Source: Symsagittifera roscoffensis (Eukaryota; Xenacoelomorpha; Acoela; Convolutidae). From it: a stretch of 64,000 nucleotides of DNA. Position 1 is the first letter of the stretch, and each line of letters opens with the position of its first letter. The stretch lies in the NCBI RefSeq assembly GCF_963678635.1, contig NC_087071.1, positions 45,865,095 through 45,929,094 on the forward strand, given 5' to 3'. Below are positions 29,829 through 40,187 of the stretch, one piece after another. The translations under genes and the position numbers were made by a program. The notes beneath the pieces were generated by a model. That model worked only from the letters and a program-made list of their open reading frames with translations. It did no database searches and had not been told where the DNA came from.

Positions 29829-32800
29829 CGAAACTCCAGATGATGATGAAATCTTTCCTTTTATAGTAGATGCAGATACTGATAGAGGACAACACATATT
29901 TTGTCAAAATTTACTCGTAAATTTATTTGAACCCGGAATCAGTCCATGTAAAACAGAGTTTCCCGATGTAAAAATCAAAAGACAAATCATAGATCACTAT
30001 CTAAAAGATATATGCAACATAACACAACAGTATGGAATCTACTCTATAGAATTCACTTCCCCAAACCACAATAATAGAACATATACTATTCAAACAGACG
30101 ATCTTGACTTAGAATTTTCAAAAGTTTTTTCAGAATATATAAAAAGCATCCAATACCATAACTCACAAAGAGCAAACTCCATTTTCACCAATGAAGTTTT
30201 CGCAATAATATATAGTTATATTTCAATATTAGAAAATGAACTCCCATTAACAAATGTCTCACCGACAGAAAAATCTAAACATTTAAGAGTACGACATGAA
30301 ATCACACTACTCTCTAGTTATTTAAACATCATTAAAGAAAATTTCACGAAAGACGACGTTTCACAACATACCAAACACGATTTACAAAAAATTTTGGCAT
30401 GGTTCATAATAGATTATTTCACACACAATATTGATTTAATTGCACAAGCAAGAAAAAATTTTAGACCCCAAAATTCGAACGATGATACCGCCATCACAGA
30501 ACAATCAGATTATGTTTGGGACCCCGAATGGTCTCATCCCGCATTTATAAACTTTCCACAATCAATCTCAAGTCAAGCAATAGGTACAATATCTTACATA
30601 AGAGATTATGTAAGAGTAATACCATTAACAATTGATGCAACACCATTAAATTATAATACATTTTTACCCGATACACAAAATAATAGTTTAAACTCTACAG
30701 TCATACACAACGAAAACCTCAATGGAACTAGGAATCTTACTCAACAAGATATACAGACACCATCACACTTCATAAGAGAAGAAATTGTACACACAACAAC
30801 TACACAACAAAGTATTTCACCAATACGCCCGAATTTAACAACACCAAGAAATACAAATCTTTCACAAACACAAGTAACCTTACAATCAACCGTTAAACCT
30901 TCGGTTGCTCCAAAATATTCACATATGGATTACCAAACATACAGACCCATGACAATACCATCAAAAACACGCAAAACATTCACTAGAAACAACTTTGCAG
31001 ACCATAATTATAATTATACACATCCGTCAAAAACAAATTATCAACCACAAAGAAATTTTAATCAATATACAAAACCTCGAAACTGGGATAACCCAACGAC
31101 CCAATATAATTCCAAAAATTTCCAACCAAATCCTCCACAGGATCGCAGTGAAAATTACCCATTTTTTCAACAAAATAAAAATAAAAAACAAACATCTTAT
31201 CAAATGGATTATTTATCCTCAGATGATGATTTCTTACAACCAGATACATTTGCACCAAATACTCAAGAATATCGTAGACAAGGAATACAGAAAACACGTA
31301 CAAATCATAGAAATTTTTCTCCACAACCAATAGATGCACAACATCAACAACCAATTCAACAACAAAATTTAATTAATACACAATCTTTTCAACCAATCCA
31401 ACAACAAAATCCAATGACTGCACACTCGTATCAACCATCACAAATGCAAAATGAAATACCACTCCCATATTATCTTCAACAACACGAAATAACAAGAAAC
31501 CAACTTTCAAATTTTTCTCAAATGCCAAATGCAGCAGAATCATTACAAATGACAATGAATCCATACCTAATGGGTGGATCATCAATAACATCAAACAAAC
31601 CTTTAATGGTTTTCACAGGAACAGACCCTGAATACTCTGTAGAAGATTATTTAAATGCAGTAACAGCAAACCTGATTTTAAACATTGGACCTGAACCAAT
31701 TAATACGCCACTACATCAAAACTGGATACATCGACGCACAGCGTTAATACAAACAACCTTAGATGGCGCAGCCCAAAAATGGTTTTCAGTACTACCTCTA
31801 GAAATAAAATCAAACTGGAAAAGATTTACACAAGAATTTTCAAAAATGTTTGACTCTGAAAGAAACAAACAACAACAAAGAGTTTTATGTAATGAAATTC
31901 GCAGATTACCAAACGAAACCATCAAACAGTTAGCAGTAAGAATCGAAACACTAGTTCGAAAAGCATATTCACTAAATACACACGACTATAAAAACACAAA
32001 GATGACAGAAATCTTAATGATGACCTTAACACCACAATTAAGGAAAATAGCAATAAAAAAGAGAGCATCCCATCCTTCTTCAATTCGAGAACCCGATTTA
32101 GATTTTAGAAAACTAGTAGACAAACTAGAACAAGCAGAAATCACGATGAAACTAGAAGAAACGGAAAATCTGAAATTACAATACGTTAACAAAATTGAAA
32201 CGACTTCCACTAATATAAACAATATACAGGAATCAGATACAGACCTCGTCGAAAAAATTACTGAAATACTTAATATTTACGAAAAGAACCCAAACTTTAA
32301 AGGCAAACCATCTTTCAAAAAATGGTGTAATTATTGCCGACGATACGGACATAGTATTTCCGAATGTAGACAAAAACAGCAAGATAGTCAAAATAAACCT
32401 CAAAAATACAAAGAACCAAATAAATCATTCTATCAATACATGAAAAAAGATCAAAATCTACCAAACAAAAATGTATACAGCAACAACAGTTCAGGAAAGC
32501 CACTTCCGAACAATACAAGTTATACAAGAAATCAATCCCCATATAACTCAAGTTATAGAGGAAGATCACCAGAACGAAGAAACACGCAAAATTCATCACA
32601 GAATCACTACAATAGACCAAATAGTAGAAATAACTACTCCAGATCAAATTCAAATACACAACGATTTGTTTCTAGATCTAATTCCCAATCAAGAAATAAT
32701 TACTATCCAAACAACCAATCACGAAATTCATCATACAATAGGAATAGAAACTACTCCTATAATCGAAATAGAAGTTATTCAAATAACCGAAACCAAAATT

Positions 32801-35800
32801 ACCCGAACAATCGATCAAGGAATAATTCATATAATAGATCGAACTATAACAGACCAAACAGCAATTATCAAAATAGATCGCGAAATAATTCACAAAACCG
32901 ACATTCAAGTTATAATAACCGTTATAGAAATTATTCCCAATCACCACACCGGAATAATAATCACTATAATAACTCTAATAATCGTCATAGAAGCAGTACA
33001 CCTAAACATCAAAGACAAATCAATCAAGTACAAGCTAACCCAGAAACAACATCAGACCCCCCAGGTATTGATGACACAGTAACTGATACGTTACAACTCA
33101 ATCAAATAAATTGTACATCATCAGATTCAGAAAGTGATCAAGAAAACACTCTTTCTATCAATATGATAAAAGTCGAAAATGACTATGAATCTGTCATATA
33201 TGAACAACCTTTTTCATCACACATATATGAAAATCAATCAGAATTTCTTCAAAATTATTACATTACACCCATAAATTCCACACCAACAACGCAAGAAACA
33301 AATGCAAAAAATACTACAGAACAACCCAATCAAAATGTCAAAACAAAATGCTTGAATACAAACCACATCTACCAAAATATACAAAAAGAACAACCCAAAG
33401 AAAAAATCTGGACAATACCATTTCTCTTAGAAAGCCCAAGAAACAAAGAATTTCAACCACCAGACCTTGAAATCGATTTTTTAATTGATTCAGGAGCCGA
33501 ATCAAACATAATAAACATTCCCACATGGAATGAAATAAAAACTTTACACCCAAAGCTAACGCCTCTTGAAACCTCCAGTAAGCTAGCAACAGCACAAGGA
33601 TCAACATTGATAAACTACGGAAAAATTCAATTATTTCTCCTCCCCACCAGAACAATGGAACAAAGCAAAATTTTAAATAAGCCATTTAAACAAATATTCC
33701 ATATCACTGATATTAAATATAATATCATTGGAATACCATTTATTTCGAAGTATATACCAACAATTAACATCCTAAATAGTAAAATATTAATCAAAGATAA
33801 ATATACAAAAACAAAAGAAACATCCTTAACATTTTTTCAAAGATTAAATAAACAACCACCATTCTTTTCAAAATTCTATCCGATATTTAACCAACAAAGA
33901 AAACACTTGAAACCACTATCAGGAAACATCTATAATTTTTCAATCAAACAAGTTCACCAATATGATAAAGAACAAAACAAACAAAAATTTTATATGTCAG
34001 ATTTTGAATTCAAACCTATTCATAAATTTTTCAAAATCACAATCTCTTCAATAAAATATTTGAAAAATTCGAATTCAGATATTATTTCCTTACATGTTTA
34101 TAACAACACACCTTACCAAGTAACATTACCTTTAGGACTTTTAGGATATTGTAAAACCAACGCTACAATATCACCAATACACGAAAAAGCCTATCGCGTA
34201 AATAATATACTCCAATTACTAGATATTTGCCAATCAACAATTCTTAATGAAGAATTATCCATAAATAATATAATAAGTAACGAAAACAGAAATACGGATT
34301 ATTTCACAAAAACTCCATATTTCAAACCTACATTCAACATAAGTAACTACACAGAGAACCAACAGAAATTTTTAACAATGTTTAATTTCCAACATTCACA
34401 AATAACACAAGACGAATTCGAAAAGTTAGCCAAACAGCTAATTAAATATTCATCAGTCTATGCAACATCAAAATTCGATGTTGGCAAAATCAGTTCATCA
34501 CTACATCTCCCATTAAAACCAGACGCAGTTTTCAAAAAACAGAGAGCAAGTAAAGTACCAATTCACTTACATGATAAAGTAAACAGATTAATCGACATTT
34601 TAGAACAGTACAATATTATATCACCAGTTAATAAAGAAGAACAACCAAAAGGCAACACATTCATCAACCCCGTTATCATTCTAGCTAAAGGAGAATCATT
34701 AAAAATCGTTCTCGACGCTAGATACCTCAATTCACTCATAGATGAATCAAAATGTAATTGGCCCATCGAACCAATACAAGTTATTTTAACAAAAATAAAT
34801 GGAAAATACTTTACAACCGCCGACATGAATAGTGCATACAATCAAATGCCACTAGATGAACAATCACGACGTTTAACACAATTTGTTATCGGAAACCAAC
34901 AATACGAATTTAACCGCTTATTCTATGGAATATCCATAGGACCAGCAGCATTTTCAGCTTTTATGAGCAAAATTTTTAGACCACTAATACTCAAGAAAAA
35001 CGCAATCACCTATCTAGACGATGTTTTTATGCAATCACAAACAAAAGACGAAATGTTCAATGTTTTAGAAAAATATCACCAAATACTTCAGAACGAAAAT
35101 CTGAAGGCAGCACCCGATAAATCACACTTCTTTTTGACAAGAGTTAAATTCTTAGGACATAATATAGAAAGAAAAACAATCACTCCACTGAAATCACGCA
35201 TTGACGCTATTCAAAGACTTCAACCACCAACAAATAAAAAGAAAATCCAAGAATTCCTTGGAATGTTAAACTTTTTAAGTAAATATGTTTATAAAATGCA
35301 ATTATATCTACGACCATTTTACAACATCCTTAGACAACAAAATAATTTTGAATGGAATACAGAACATCAAGCACGATTCGAAGAAATAAAGAAACTTTTA
35401 ACTGAACAAATTTCAAACACAATTCCAGACCCTGATCAACCATTTTATGCAATGTGCGATGCTTCGAACTTTGGCATCGGCGCAGCACTATTACAATCAC
35501 ATAATGGTACAAATAAAATGAACCTGATATCAGCAAATTCCCGATTATTCACTCAAGCAGAGCTACGACTCTCAACTCTAATGAGAGAATGTACAGCCAT
35601 AATATATACACTGACAGAATATGAATTTCTGATACTTGGATCAAAACATCCCACAGTTCTATTCACAGATCACAAACCAATCATTTTTCTTTTTACACAA
35701 AAGTCCAATCCAAACCACCGAGTTTACAGATTTCAATTAATTCTAATGAAATTTCCAAACTTACATATAGTTTGGACTGCAGGAAAAAATCTTGCATTAC

Positions 35801-38031
35801 CAGACACCTTAAGTCGAAATACACCACCTGAATTACTTACACGAAAAACAACAGTTGAAATACCCAAAAACATAAAATTCTACCTTGCAGAAAACGAAAC
35901 ATCACCCCGATTGGAATGCAAATATGCAGTAAAAACAGATATTGAACAATCACAAATAAATAATTTACAACATTTCCCACTTTATTTAGATTGTCAAAAT
36001 AATCATTATGAAGTTGATCTACTAGGAACATCAACTTTTAAACCAATTCCATATTCCCAATGGATAAAAAATAACACCCAACAAAAACGAACAAAACAAC
36101 ACCAAACTAAAAAAGACCATTTTCCACTAATAGAAAAAAAAAATTTAACTGATAAAATAAATTTATCAGGACCACAAACAAATGATTCAAAATACACAAT
36201 AAATCAAGTTTTTGACCTTCATGACCCATTAGATACAATACCCTTATCTAAATTCGAAATTGAAAACATTTTTCTCCCTCCAACAGAAACAATTACAATT
36301 TCAACACTAAAACAATACCAAAATCTTGACCCAATAATTCGACAACTAAAATCATGGCACAAATATAAAACTAAACCTGTCAAAGCAGATTCAACCATTC
36401 TAGGAAACAAAACACTCCTCCGATACTTTCGTAAATTTAACAACACAACAATTAATGAAACTACAGACCTTTTAGAATACAACTTAAACGAATCCATAGT
36501 CCCCTGTCTTCCTTTAAGTATGATTCTCATCGCTTTTAATATTTCACATACACAAAATATTAAAGGACACTCTGGATCAGAAAAAACATATTCAAATTTT
36601 ATACAAAATTTTTATTTCCCAAATGCACCAATTTGGATAAAAGTACTATGCAATGATTGTATAGTATGTCAACTAAATAAACCTTACCCAAATCAAAAAC
36701 AAATAGCACAAAAACAAGATTTTAAAGGACAAAGTTTGTACTTTAATCACCGTATCTCATTTGATACTAAAGGCCCAATTTCACCCTCATCAGAAGGAAA
36801 CTCCTACATTATGGTAATTGTTGACGCATTCACACACTATGTAGCACTTAACCCAGTACCACATTGTAATGCTTATTACGCATATACAACACTTTATGAA
36901 CACTGGATAGCAAAATTTGGACTACCAGAAATTTTAGTCACAGACAATGGTACAGAATTCATAAATAATGAAATAATAACACTATGTCATTTATACAACA
37001 TCAAACACAAACCACGTACATCTCATGCACCTTGGACAAACGGCTTAGTCGAAGGTATGAACCGTTCACTACAAGAATATCTTAGATGTATCATCAACGG
37101 AAATGATACAAAATATACCGAATGGTCAGCAGATGTAAAATTATTTCCCTTAGCATATAACTCACAAATTACGACAACACTAGGAATGTCACCATACGAA
37201 ATGGTTTTTAACCAAAAGCCACGCAAACCAATAATGTTTACAGCAAATACCCATAAAAACGCACAAGGTTATTGTCAACCAAATAAAGACTCAATTTGTT
37301 ATAATCTACCTTTACATACACACGATGAAGATCATTTTCATCACCCACAAATTCTTAAATTAGCCTCCGGTACACACACCGAATGGATTTTAAATAGAGA
37401 TAAGAAACACAATGAAATTTACCAAAAAATAACAAAAAAGTTATTACAAAGACAAAATATAAATGAACAAATCAATTCACGCTTTACATCAGCCTCCGAT
37501 TTAAAAATTGGAACATTTGTTCTCATACCTAATTTTAATACTCAAAAAGGAATTTCTAAAAAATTACAACCCCTCCGAAAAGGACCCTACCAAATAATTG
37601 CAAGACCCACTGATGTCACATATAAACTTACCGACCCCAATAAAAAAGAAATCGTTCAGCACCGAAACAACCTATTACCTTACTACCCAAAAGAATACGC
37701 ACTCCGCGAATTAACCCAATTATATTCCTTCACAGGATTAAAAATAGTTCAAAACGAACCACATCTGAAAAAAACAGAACAAAATGATACCCCCACCGAA
37801 GATCAAAACACAAAACCAACAGCTACCAAAAACACTACAAAAAATCTAGACCATAAAGAATCCCAAAAGCAAAGAAAAAATAGAAAAATGACAGAACAAA
37901 TAATACCCCAAGAAGAAATAGACAAATCAGAACATAGAAAAACAACAAGACTCCGAAATCAACCACGTAAAAACTACAAAATGTTCATCCCCCAATCTAA
38001 AATATTAAAGAAAGTAGAATTTAAAAAGTAA
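29803..38031 (+). CDS. Gag-Pol polyprotein (Ty3/gypsy-type), intact, 2742 aa
   Basis: One uninterrupted frame. Gag capsid-like helices lie about residues 600-730 (FTGTDPEYSVEDYL, LDGAAQKWFSVLP, FSKMFDSERN). A CCHC knuckle C842-x2-C845-x4-H850-x4-C855 (CNYCRRYGHSISEC) is followed by about 200 residues rich in Asn, Tyr, Arg and Ser (SYNRNRNYSYNRNR). Protease FLIDSGAESN is near 1227; it has D-S-G rather than D-T-G. RT has FTTADMNSAYNQM and YLDD at 1737-1740; RNase H has MCDASNFGIG near 1886, RECTAII, FTDHKP and ALPDTLS. Integrase has HHCC (KGHSG, CNDCIVC) near 2255-2290 and D-D-E at about 2320, 2382 and 2417 (SFDTKGP, VTDNGTEF, GLVEGMN). All catalytic residues look intact, and there is no gag/pol frameshift or stop. 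The copy appears potentially functional. Confidence 0.95.
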   Translation: MSSTHTPGDETPDDDEIFPFIVDADTDRGQHIFCQNLLVNLFEPGISPCKTEFPDVKIKRQIIDHYLKDICNITQQYGIYSIEFTSPNHNNRTYTIQTDDLDLEFSKVFSEYIKSIQYHNSQRANSIFTNEVFAIIYSYISILENELPLTNVSPTEKSKHLRVRHEITLLSSYLNIIKENFTKDDVSQHTKHDLQKILAWFIIDYFTHNIDLIAQARKNFRPQNSNDDTAITEQSDYVWDPEWSHPAFINFPQSISSQAIGTISYIRDYVRVIPLTIDATPLNYNTFLPDTQNNSLNSTVIHNENLNGTRNLTQQDIQTPSHFIREEIVHTTTTQQSISPIRPNLTTPRNTNLSQTQVTLQSTVKPSVAPKYSHMDYQTYRPMTIPSKTRKTFTRNNFADHNYNYTHPSKTNYQPQRNFNQYTKPRNWDNPTTQYNSKNFQPNPPQDRSENYPFFQQNKNKKQTSYQMDYLSSDDDFLQPDTFAPNTQEYRRQGIQKTRTNHRNFSPQPIDAQHQQPIQQQNLINTQSFQPIQQQNPMTAHSYQPSQMQNEIPLPYYLQQHEITRNQLSNFSQMPNAAESLQMTMNPYLMGGSSITSNKPLMVFTGTDPEYSVEDYLNAVTANLILNIGPEPINTPLHQNWIHRRTALIQTTLDGAAQKWFSVLPLEIKSNWKRFTQEFSKMFDSERNKQQQRVLCNEIRRLPNETIKQLAVRIETLVRKAYSLNTHDYKNTKMTEILMMTLTPQLRKIAIKKRASHPSSIREPDLDFRKLVDKLEQAEITMKLEETENLKLQYVNKIETTSTNINNIQESDTDLVEKITEILNIYEKNPNFKGKPSFKKWCNYCRRYGHSISECRQKQQDSQNKPQKYKEPNKSFYQYMKKDQNLPNKNVYSNNSSGKPLPNNTSYTRNQSPYNSSYRGRSPERRNTQNSSQNHYNRPNSRNNYSRSNSNTQRFVSRSNSQSRNNYYPNNQSRNSSYNRNRNYSYNRNRSYSNNRNQNYPNNRSRNNSYNRSNYNRPNSNYQNRSRNNSQNRHSSYNNRYRNYSQSPHRNNNHYNNSNNRHRSSTPKHQRQINQVQANPETTSDPPGIDDTVTDTLQLNQINCTSSDSESDQENTLSINMIKVENDYESVIYEQPFSSHIYENQSEFLQNYYITPINSTPTTQETNAKNTTEQPNQNVKTKCLNTNHIYQNIQKEQPKEKIWTIPFLLESPRNKEFQPPDLEIDFLIDSGAESNIINIPTWNEIKTLHPKLTPLETSSKLATAQGSTLINYGKIQLFLLPTRTMEQSKILNKPFKQIFHITDIKYNIIGIPFISKYIPTINILNSKILIKDKYTKTKETSLTFFQRLNKQPPFFSKFYPIFNQQRKHLKPLSGNIYNFSIKQVHQYDKEQNKQKFYMSDFEFKPIHKFFKITISSIKYLKNSNSDIISLHVYNNTPYQVTLPLGLLGYCKTNATISPIHEKAYRVNNILQLLDICQSTILNEELSINNIISNENRNTDYFTKTPYFKPTFNISNYTENQQKFLTMFNFQHSQITQDEFEKLAKQLIKYSSVYATSKFDVGKISSSLHLPLKPDAVFKKQRASKVPIHLHDKVNRLIDILEQYNIISPVNKEEQPKGNTFINPVIILAKGESLKIVLDARYLNSLIDESKCNWPIEPIQVILTKINGKYFTTADMNSAYNQMPLDEQSRRLTQFVIGNQQYEFNRLFYGISIGPAAFSAFMSKIFRPLILKKNAITYLDDVFMQSQTKDEMFNVLEKYHQILQNENLKAAPDKSHFFLTRVKFLGHNIERKTITPLKSRIDAIQRLQPPTNKKKIQEFLGMLNFLSKYVYKMQLYLRPFYNILRQQNNFEWNTEHQARFEEIKKLLTEQISNTIPDPDQPFYAMCDASNFGIGAALLQSHNGTNKMNLISANSRLFTQAELRLSTLMRECTAIIYTLTEYEFLILGSKHPTVLFTDHKPIIFLFTQKSNPNHRVYRFQLILMKFPNLHIVWTAGKNLALPDTLSRNTPPELLTRKTTVEIPKNIKFYLAENETSPRLECKYAVKTDIEQSQINNLQHFPLYLDCQNNHYEVDLLGTSTFKPIPYSQWIKNNTQQKRTKQHQTKKDHFPLIEKKNLTDKINLSGPQTNDSKYTINQVFDLHDPLDTIPLSKFEIENIFLPPTETITISTLKQYQNLDPIIRQLKSWHKYKTKPVKADSTILGNKTLLRYFRKFNNTTINETTDLLEYNLNESIVPCLPLSMILIAFNISHTQNIKGHSGSEKTYSNFIQNFYFPNAPIWIKVLCNDCIVCQLNKPYPNQKQIAQKQDFKGQSLYFNHRISFDTKGPISPSSEGNSYIMVIVDAFTHYVALNPVPHCNAYYAYTTLYEHWIAKFGLPEILVTDNGTEFINNEIITLCHLYNIKHKPRTSHAPWTNGLVEGMNRSLQEYLRCIINGNDTKYTEWSADVKLFPLAYNSQITTTLGMSPYEMVFNQKPRKPIMFTANTHKNAQGYCQPNKDSICYNLPLHTHDEDHFHHPQILKLASGTHTEWILNRDKKHNEIYQKITKKLLQRQNINEQINSRFTSASDLKIGTFVLIPNFNTQKGISKKLQPLRKGPYQIIARPTDVTYKLTDPNKKEIVQHRNNLLPYYPKEYALRELTQLYSFTGLKIVQNEPHLKKTEQNDTPTEDQNTKPTATKNTTKNLDHKESQKQRKNRKMTEQIIPQEEIDKSEHRKTTRLRNQPRKNYKMFIPQSKILKKVEFKK

Positions 38032-38632
38032 TTTTAAGACTTTATACTTCACAATCTTGAAACCTCCGTAACATTTTTCATTTCCATTTTTCAAAATAAC
38101 ATGCTCACAAGTACGCAATAATTCTAGTTCAAAATAGACCAATAGGATTCATCCAATCCGCCACTTTCTCTAACTCAAACTAAGAATCAATTAGACGAAT
38201 AATCTAGAACTCCAGGCACATCTCTAACTATAACTTTACAACCTCCAGGTCAAAAATAAGCAAACCACTCCAACTTGACAACTAAAATAAATATCACCAT
38301 AATACCGTACCCCTCCCTTATCTAATAACCCAAAGATCAACAATATTTCCCCAACTCAGACCACGAATACCCCCAAAACAAATTTGATAACTTAGCCTAA
38401 AGTAACAAAATGAAGATTTTAATTAGCCTAAAGTATAGAAATCTCACCATACCCCGGATCATTTGACAAACAAAAATAAAGAAAAAGACGACCTCCCGAT
38501 CACCATGAAAATTGCCCCCAACAATTTTTTACAAAACTCAACCCACTTGTCAAAAAACTAATAAATAATCCGACCACACTAGAAAATCGCCTCAAACAGC
38601 AAAAAATAATCGACCAAGAGATCATTTCTTAA
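38032..38632 (+). other. Spacer between gag-pol and accessory genes
   Basis: About 600 bp with no supported frame, and very C/A-rich with repeated TTAGCCTAAAGTA. The same motif pair occurs in the decayed copy at about 51060-51110, so this spacer is conserved and may carry processing or splicing signals. Confidence 0.4.
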
Positions 38633-38863
38633 ATGCTCTTCTCTCAAACAGTTACTCAAATACTTATAAATTTTAAACATTTTTTTTCAATACTTGAAGC
38701 CTTTATAATATTTCTTTTTGATATACTTGAATCTTTTTTAATAATCCTAATCATTTTTTGTAACATTTTTTTAATTTTCTACACCATACTCGAACTATTC
38801 CTCCAACTTTCCAAAACCCTTGATTATATCCACAGGTACGATTTATACAGCTTGTCTAAATGA
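38633..38863 (+). CDS. Small hydrophobic membrane protein 1
   Basis: A 76-codon ORF dominated by hydrophobic residues (IIFLFDILESFLIILIIFCNIFLIFYTILELFL), predicted to span the membrane at least once or twice. Its TGA overlaps the ATG of the next small ORF (ATGA at 38860). The decayed copy has a recognisable but broken counterpart near 51306. Function unknown; a viroporin-like role is conceivable but unproven. Confidence 0.5.
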   Translation: MLFSQTVTQILINFKHFFSILEAFIIFLFDILESFLIILIIFCNIFLIFYTILELFLQLSKTLDYIHRYDLYSLSK

Positions 38864-39048
38864 TACGAACAATTTTTAGTAGAACTGATATTTTTTTATT
38901 GTTTGTAATTTTCATAACATTTTTATCATCCCTCATTTTGACCATATGTAAATGTATAAAGAAAGCAATCATCACATTTGCCCTAGCAACAATTTTCCTA
39001 ATTATTTTTTCGGAAGAATATTATAATAAACACAAATTTTCTCACTAA
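38860..39048 (+). CDS. Small hydrophobic membrane protein 2
   Basis: A 62-aa ORF with two hydrophobic stretches (IFLLFVIFITFLSSLILTI and TFALATIFLIIF) flanking a Cys/Lys turn (CKCIKK), so probably a hairpin membrane protein. The second copy (about 51541-51729) conserves most residues, including FSRTD, FLLF, KCIKK and FALATI, with a single TGA in the middle. Conservation over this length supports a real gene. Confidence 0.6.
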   Translation: MIRTIFSRTDIFLLFVIFITFLSSLILTICKCIKKAIITFALATIFLIIFSEEYYNKHKFSH

Positions 39049-39056
39049 AGTAATAA

Positions 39057-40187
39057 TTCAAAAAACTATCAAAAATTGCTACCCAACAGTCACAAAGTCA
39101 GTCTTCACCGACATCATCCCAAGATAACCCAACATCACCTTCAACTACTCAAAATCCTCAAACATCTACACGAATTTCTTTTCAAGATAATCCATATACT
39201 TTTGAAGAACGGCACGCTCGTTTATCTGAACCACTAGAACCAGTTCAACGACAAGCATCTCTAAGTGAACCAACATATAATCTTTACCCAACACTACCAC
39301 AAGAACTAAGTAGAATACGAAACCTTAGTCAAAACCAAAACACAACAGAAATAAATAGACAAATTATACATCCTCGACGAAATAGAAATTTTCAAACTCC
39401 CCGAGTTCATTTCGAAATACCTCAATCACCATCACAAACCACTCCAGAAAACACCACTGGTATCACACCAGAAACTCCTACACTTTTTTCACAACGAAGC
39501 ACTTCAAGTCTACCCTCAGACTACTTAGGTTCAACACCAACATCTGAACAAGCACGAGAAAATCCTTTTAATCCCCCAAACCTAACATCACGACTACCAT
39601 ATTGGACTACACATTCATTCACACAAGGTGAACCAAATTTAGTCAATGACCCCATAGACATCTCTACAGATACAACATCTTCATCACTACCCGAAACATT
39701 ATCACTCCCATCAACACCATCAATTAGTCAAATCTCACCGCCACCTTTTAACTTAACTTTTCCAAACAACCTCGACGCAAGATACCGAGAACAATCATTA
39801 ACAAATATTCCTTTAAGATTAGATTGGAATACATTCACAGCACCTCCACCATTATTTGGACAACATCAAGAAAGTAACCGCCTTCATAACTGGGCACTTA
39901 ATAGATTACAATATCGCCAAGATATTCACAACGATATCCGTGATCACAATATTCAAATACTCCAACAAAACAGTTTACAATTAAAGTTTGAAATCACAGT
40001 TAAATTAAACAATATTACACAACATCCCTACCCATTAAACCCACCTAACATAACAGCTCAATCACTACCACCACCGTTTATAACTACTGAAGTAATATAT
40101 AAATACGACAGATATACCAAAAACACAATTGGTTACATTACATTTTATAACCCATATTCAGGATTATCATACACATGTATATTCTAA
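39057..40187 (+). CDS. ORF-X: 376-codon frame without an ATG
   Basis: Open from just after stops at 39051-39056 to TAA at 40185. I find no in-frame ATG, so expression needs splicing into it; AG dinucleotides at 39088-39101 (CCCAACAG, AAGTCAG) are candidate acceptors. The N-terminal two thirds are Ser/Thr/Pro/Gln-rich with R-Q-A-S-L-S-E-P and Y-L-G-S-T-P; the C-terminal 130 residues look folded (NLDARYRE, LRLDWNTF, GQHQESNRLHNWALNRLQYRQDI, YNPYSGLSYTCIF). The stop overlaps the start of env by 13 bases. The decayed copy (51770-52870) keeps the C-terminal block closely. No family recognised. Confidence 0.65.
   Translation, partial: FKKLSKIATQQSQSQSSPTSSQDNPTSPSTTQNPQTSTRISFQDNPYTFEERHARLSEPLEPVQRQASLSEPTYNLYPTLPQELSRIRNLSQNQNTTEINRQIIHPRRNRNFQTPRVHFEIPQSPSQTTPENTTGITPETPTLFSQRSTSSLPSDYLGSTPTSEQARENPFNPPNLTSRLPYWTTHSFTQGEPNLVNDPIDISTDTTSSSLPETLSLPSTPSISQISPPPFNLTFPNNLDARYREQSLTNIPLRLDWNTFTAPPPLFGQHQESNRLHNWALNRLQYRQDIHNDIRDHNIQILQQNSLQLKFEITVKLNNITQHPYPLNPPNITAQSLPPPFITTEVIYKYDRYTKNTIGYITFYNPYSGLSYTCIF

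Noticed and set aside
30995-33685. Several plus- and minus-strand frames overlapping gag
   Set aside because: Shadows of the low-complexity gag region.
29803-38031. Programmed frameshift between gag and pol
   Set aside because: Gag, protease, RT and integrase are in one continuous frame, so no frameshift is needed.
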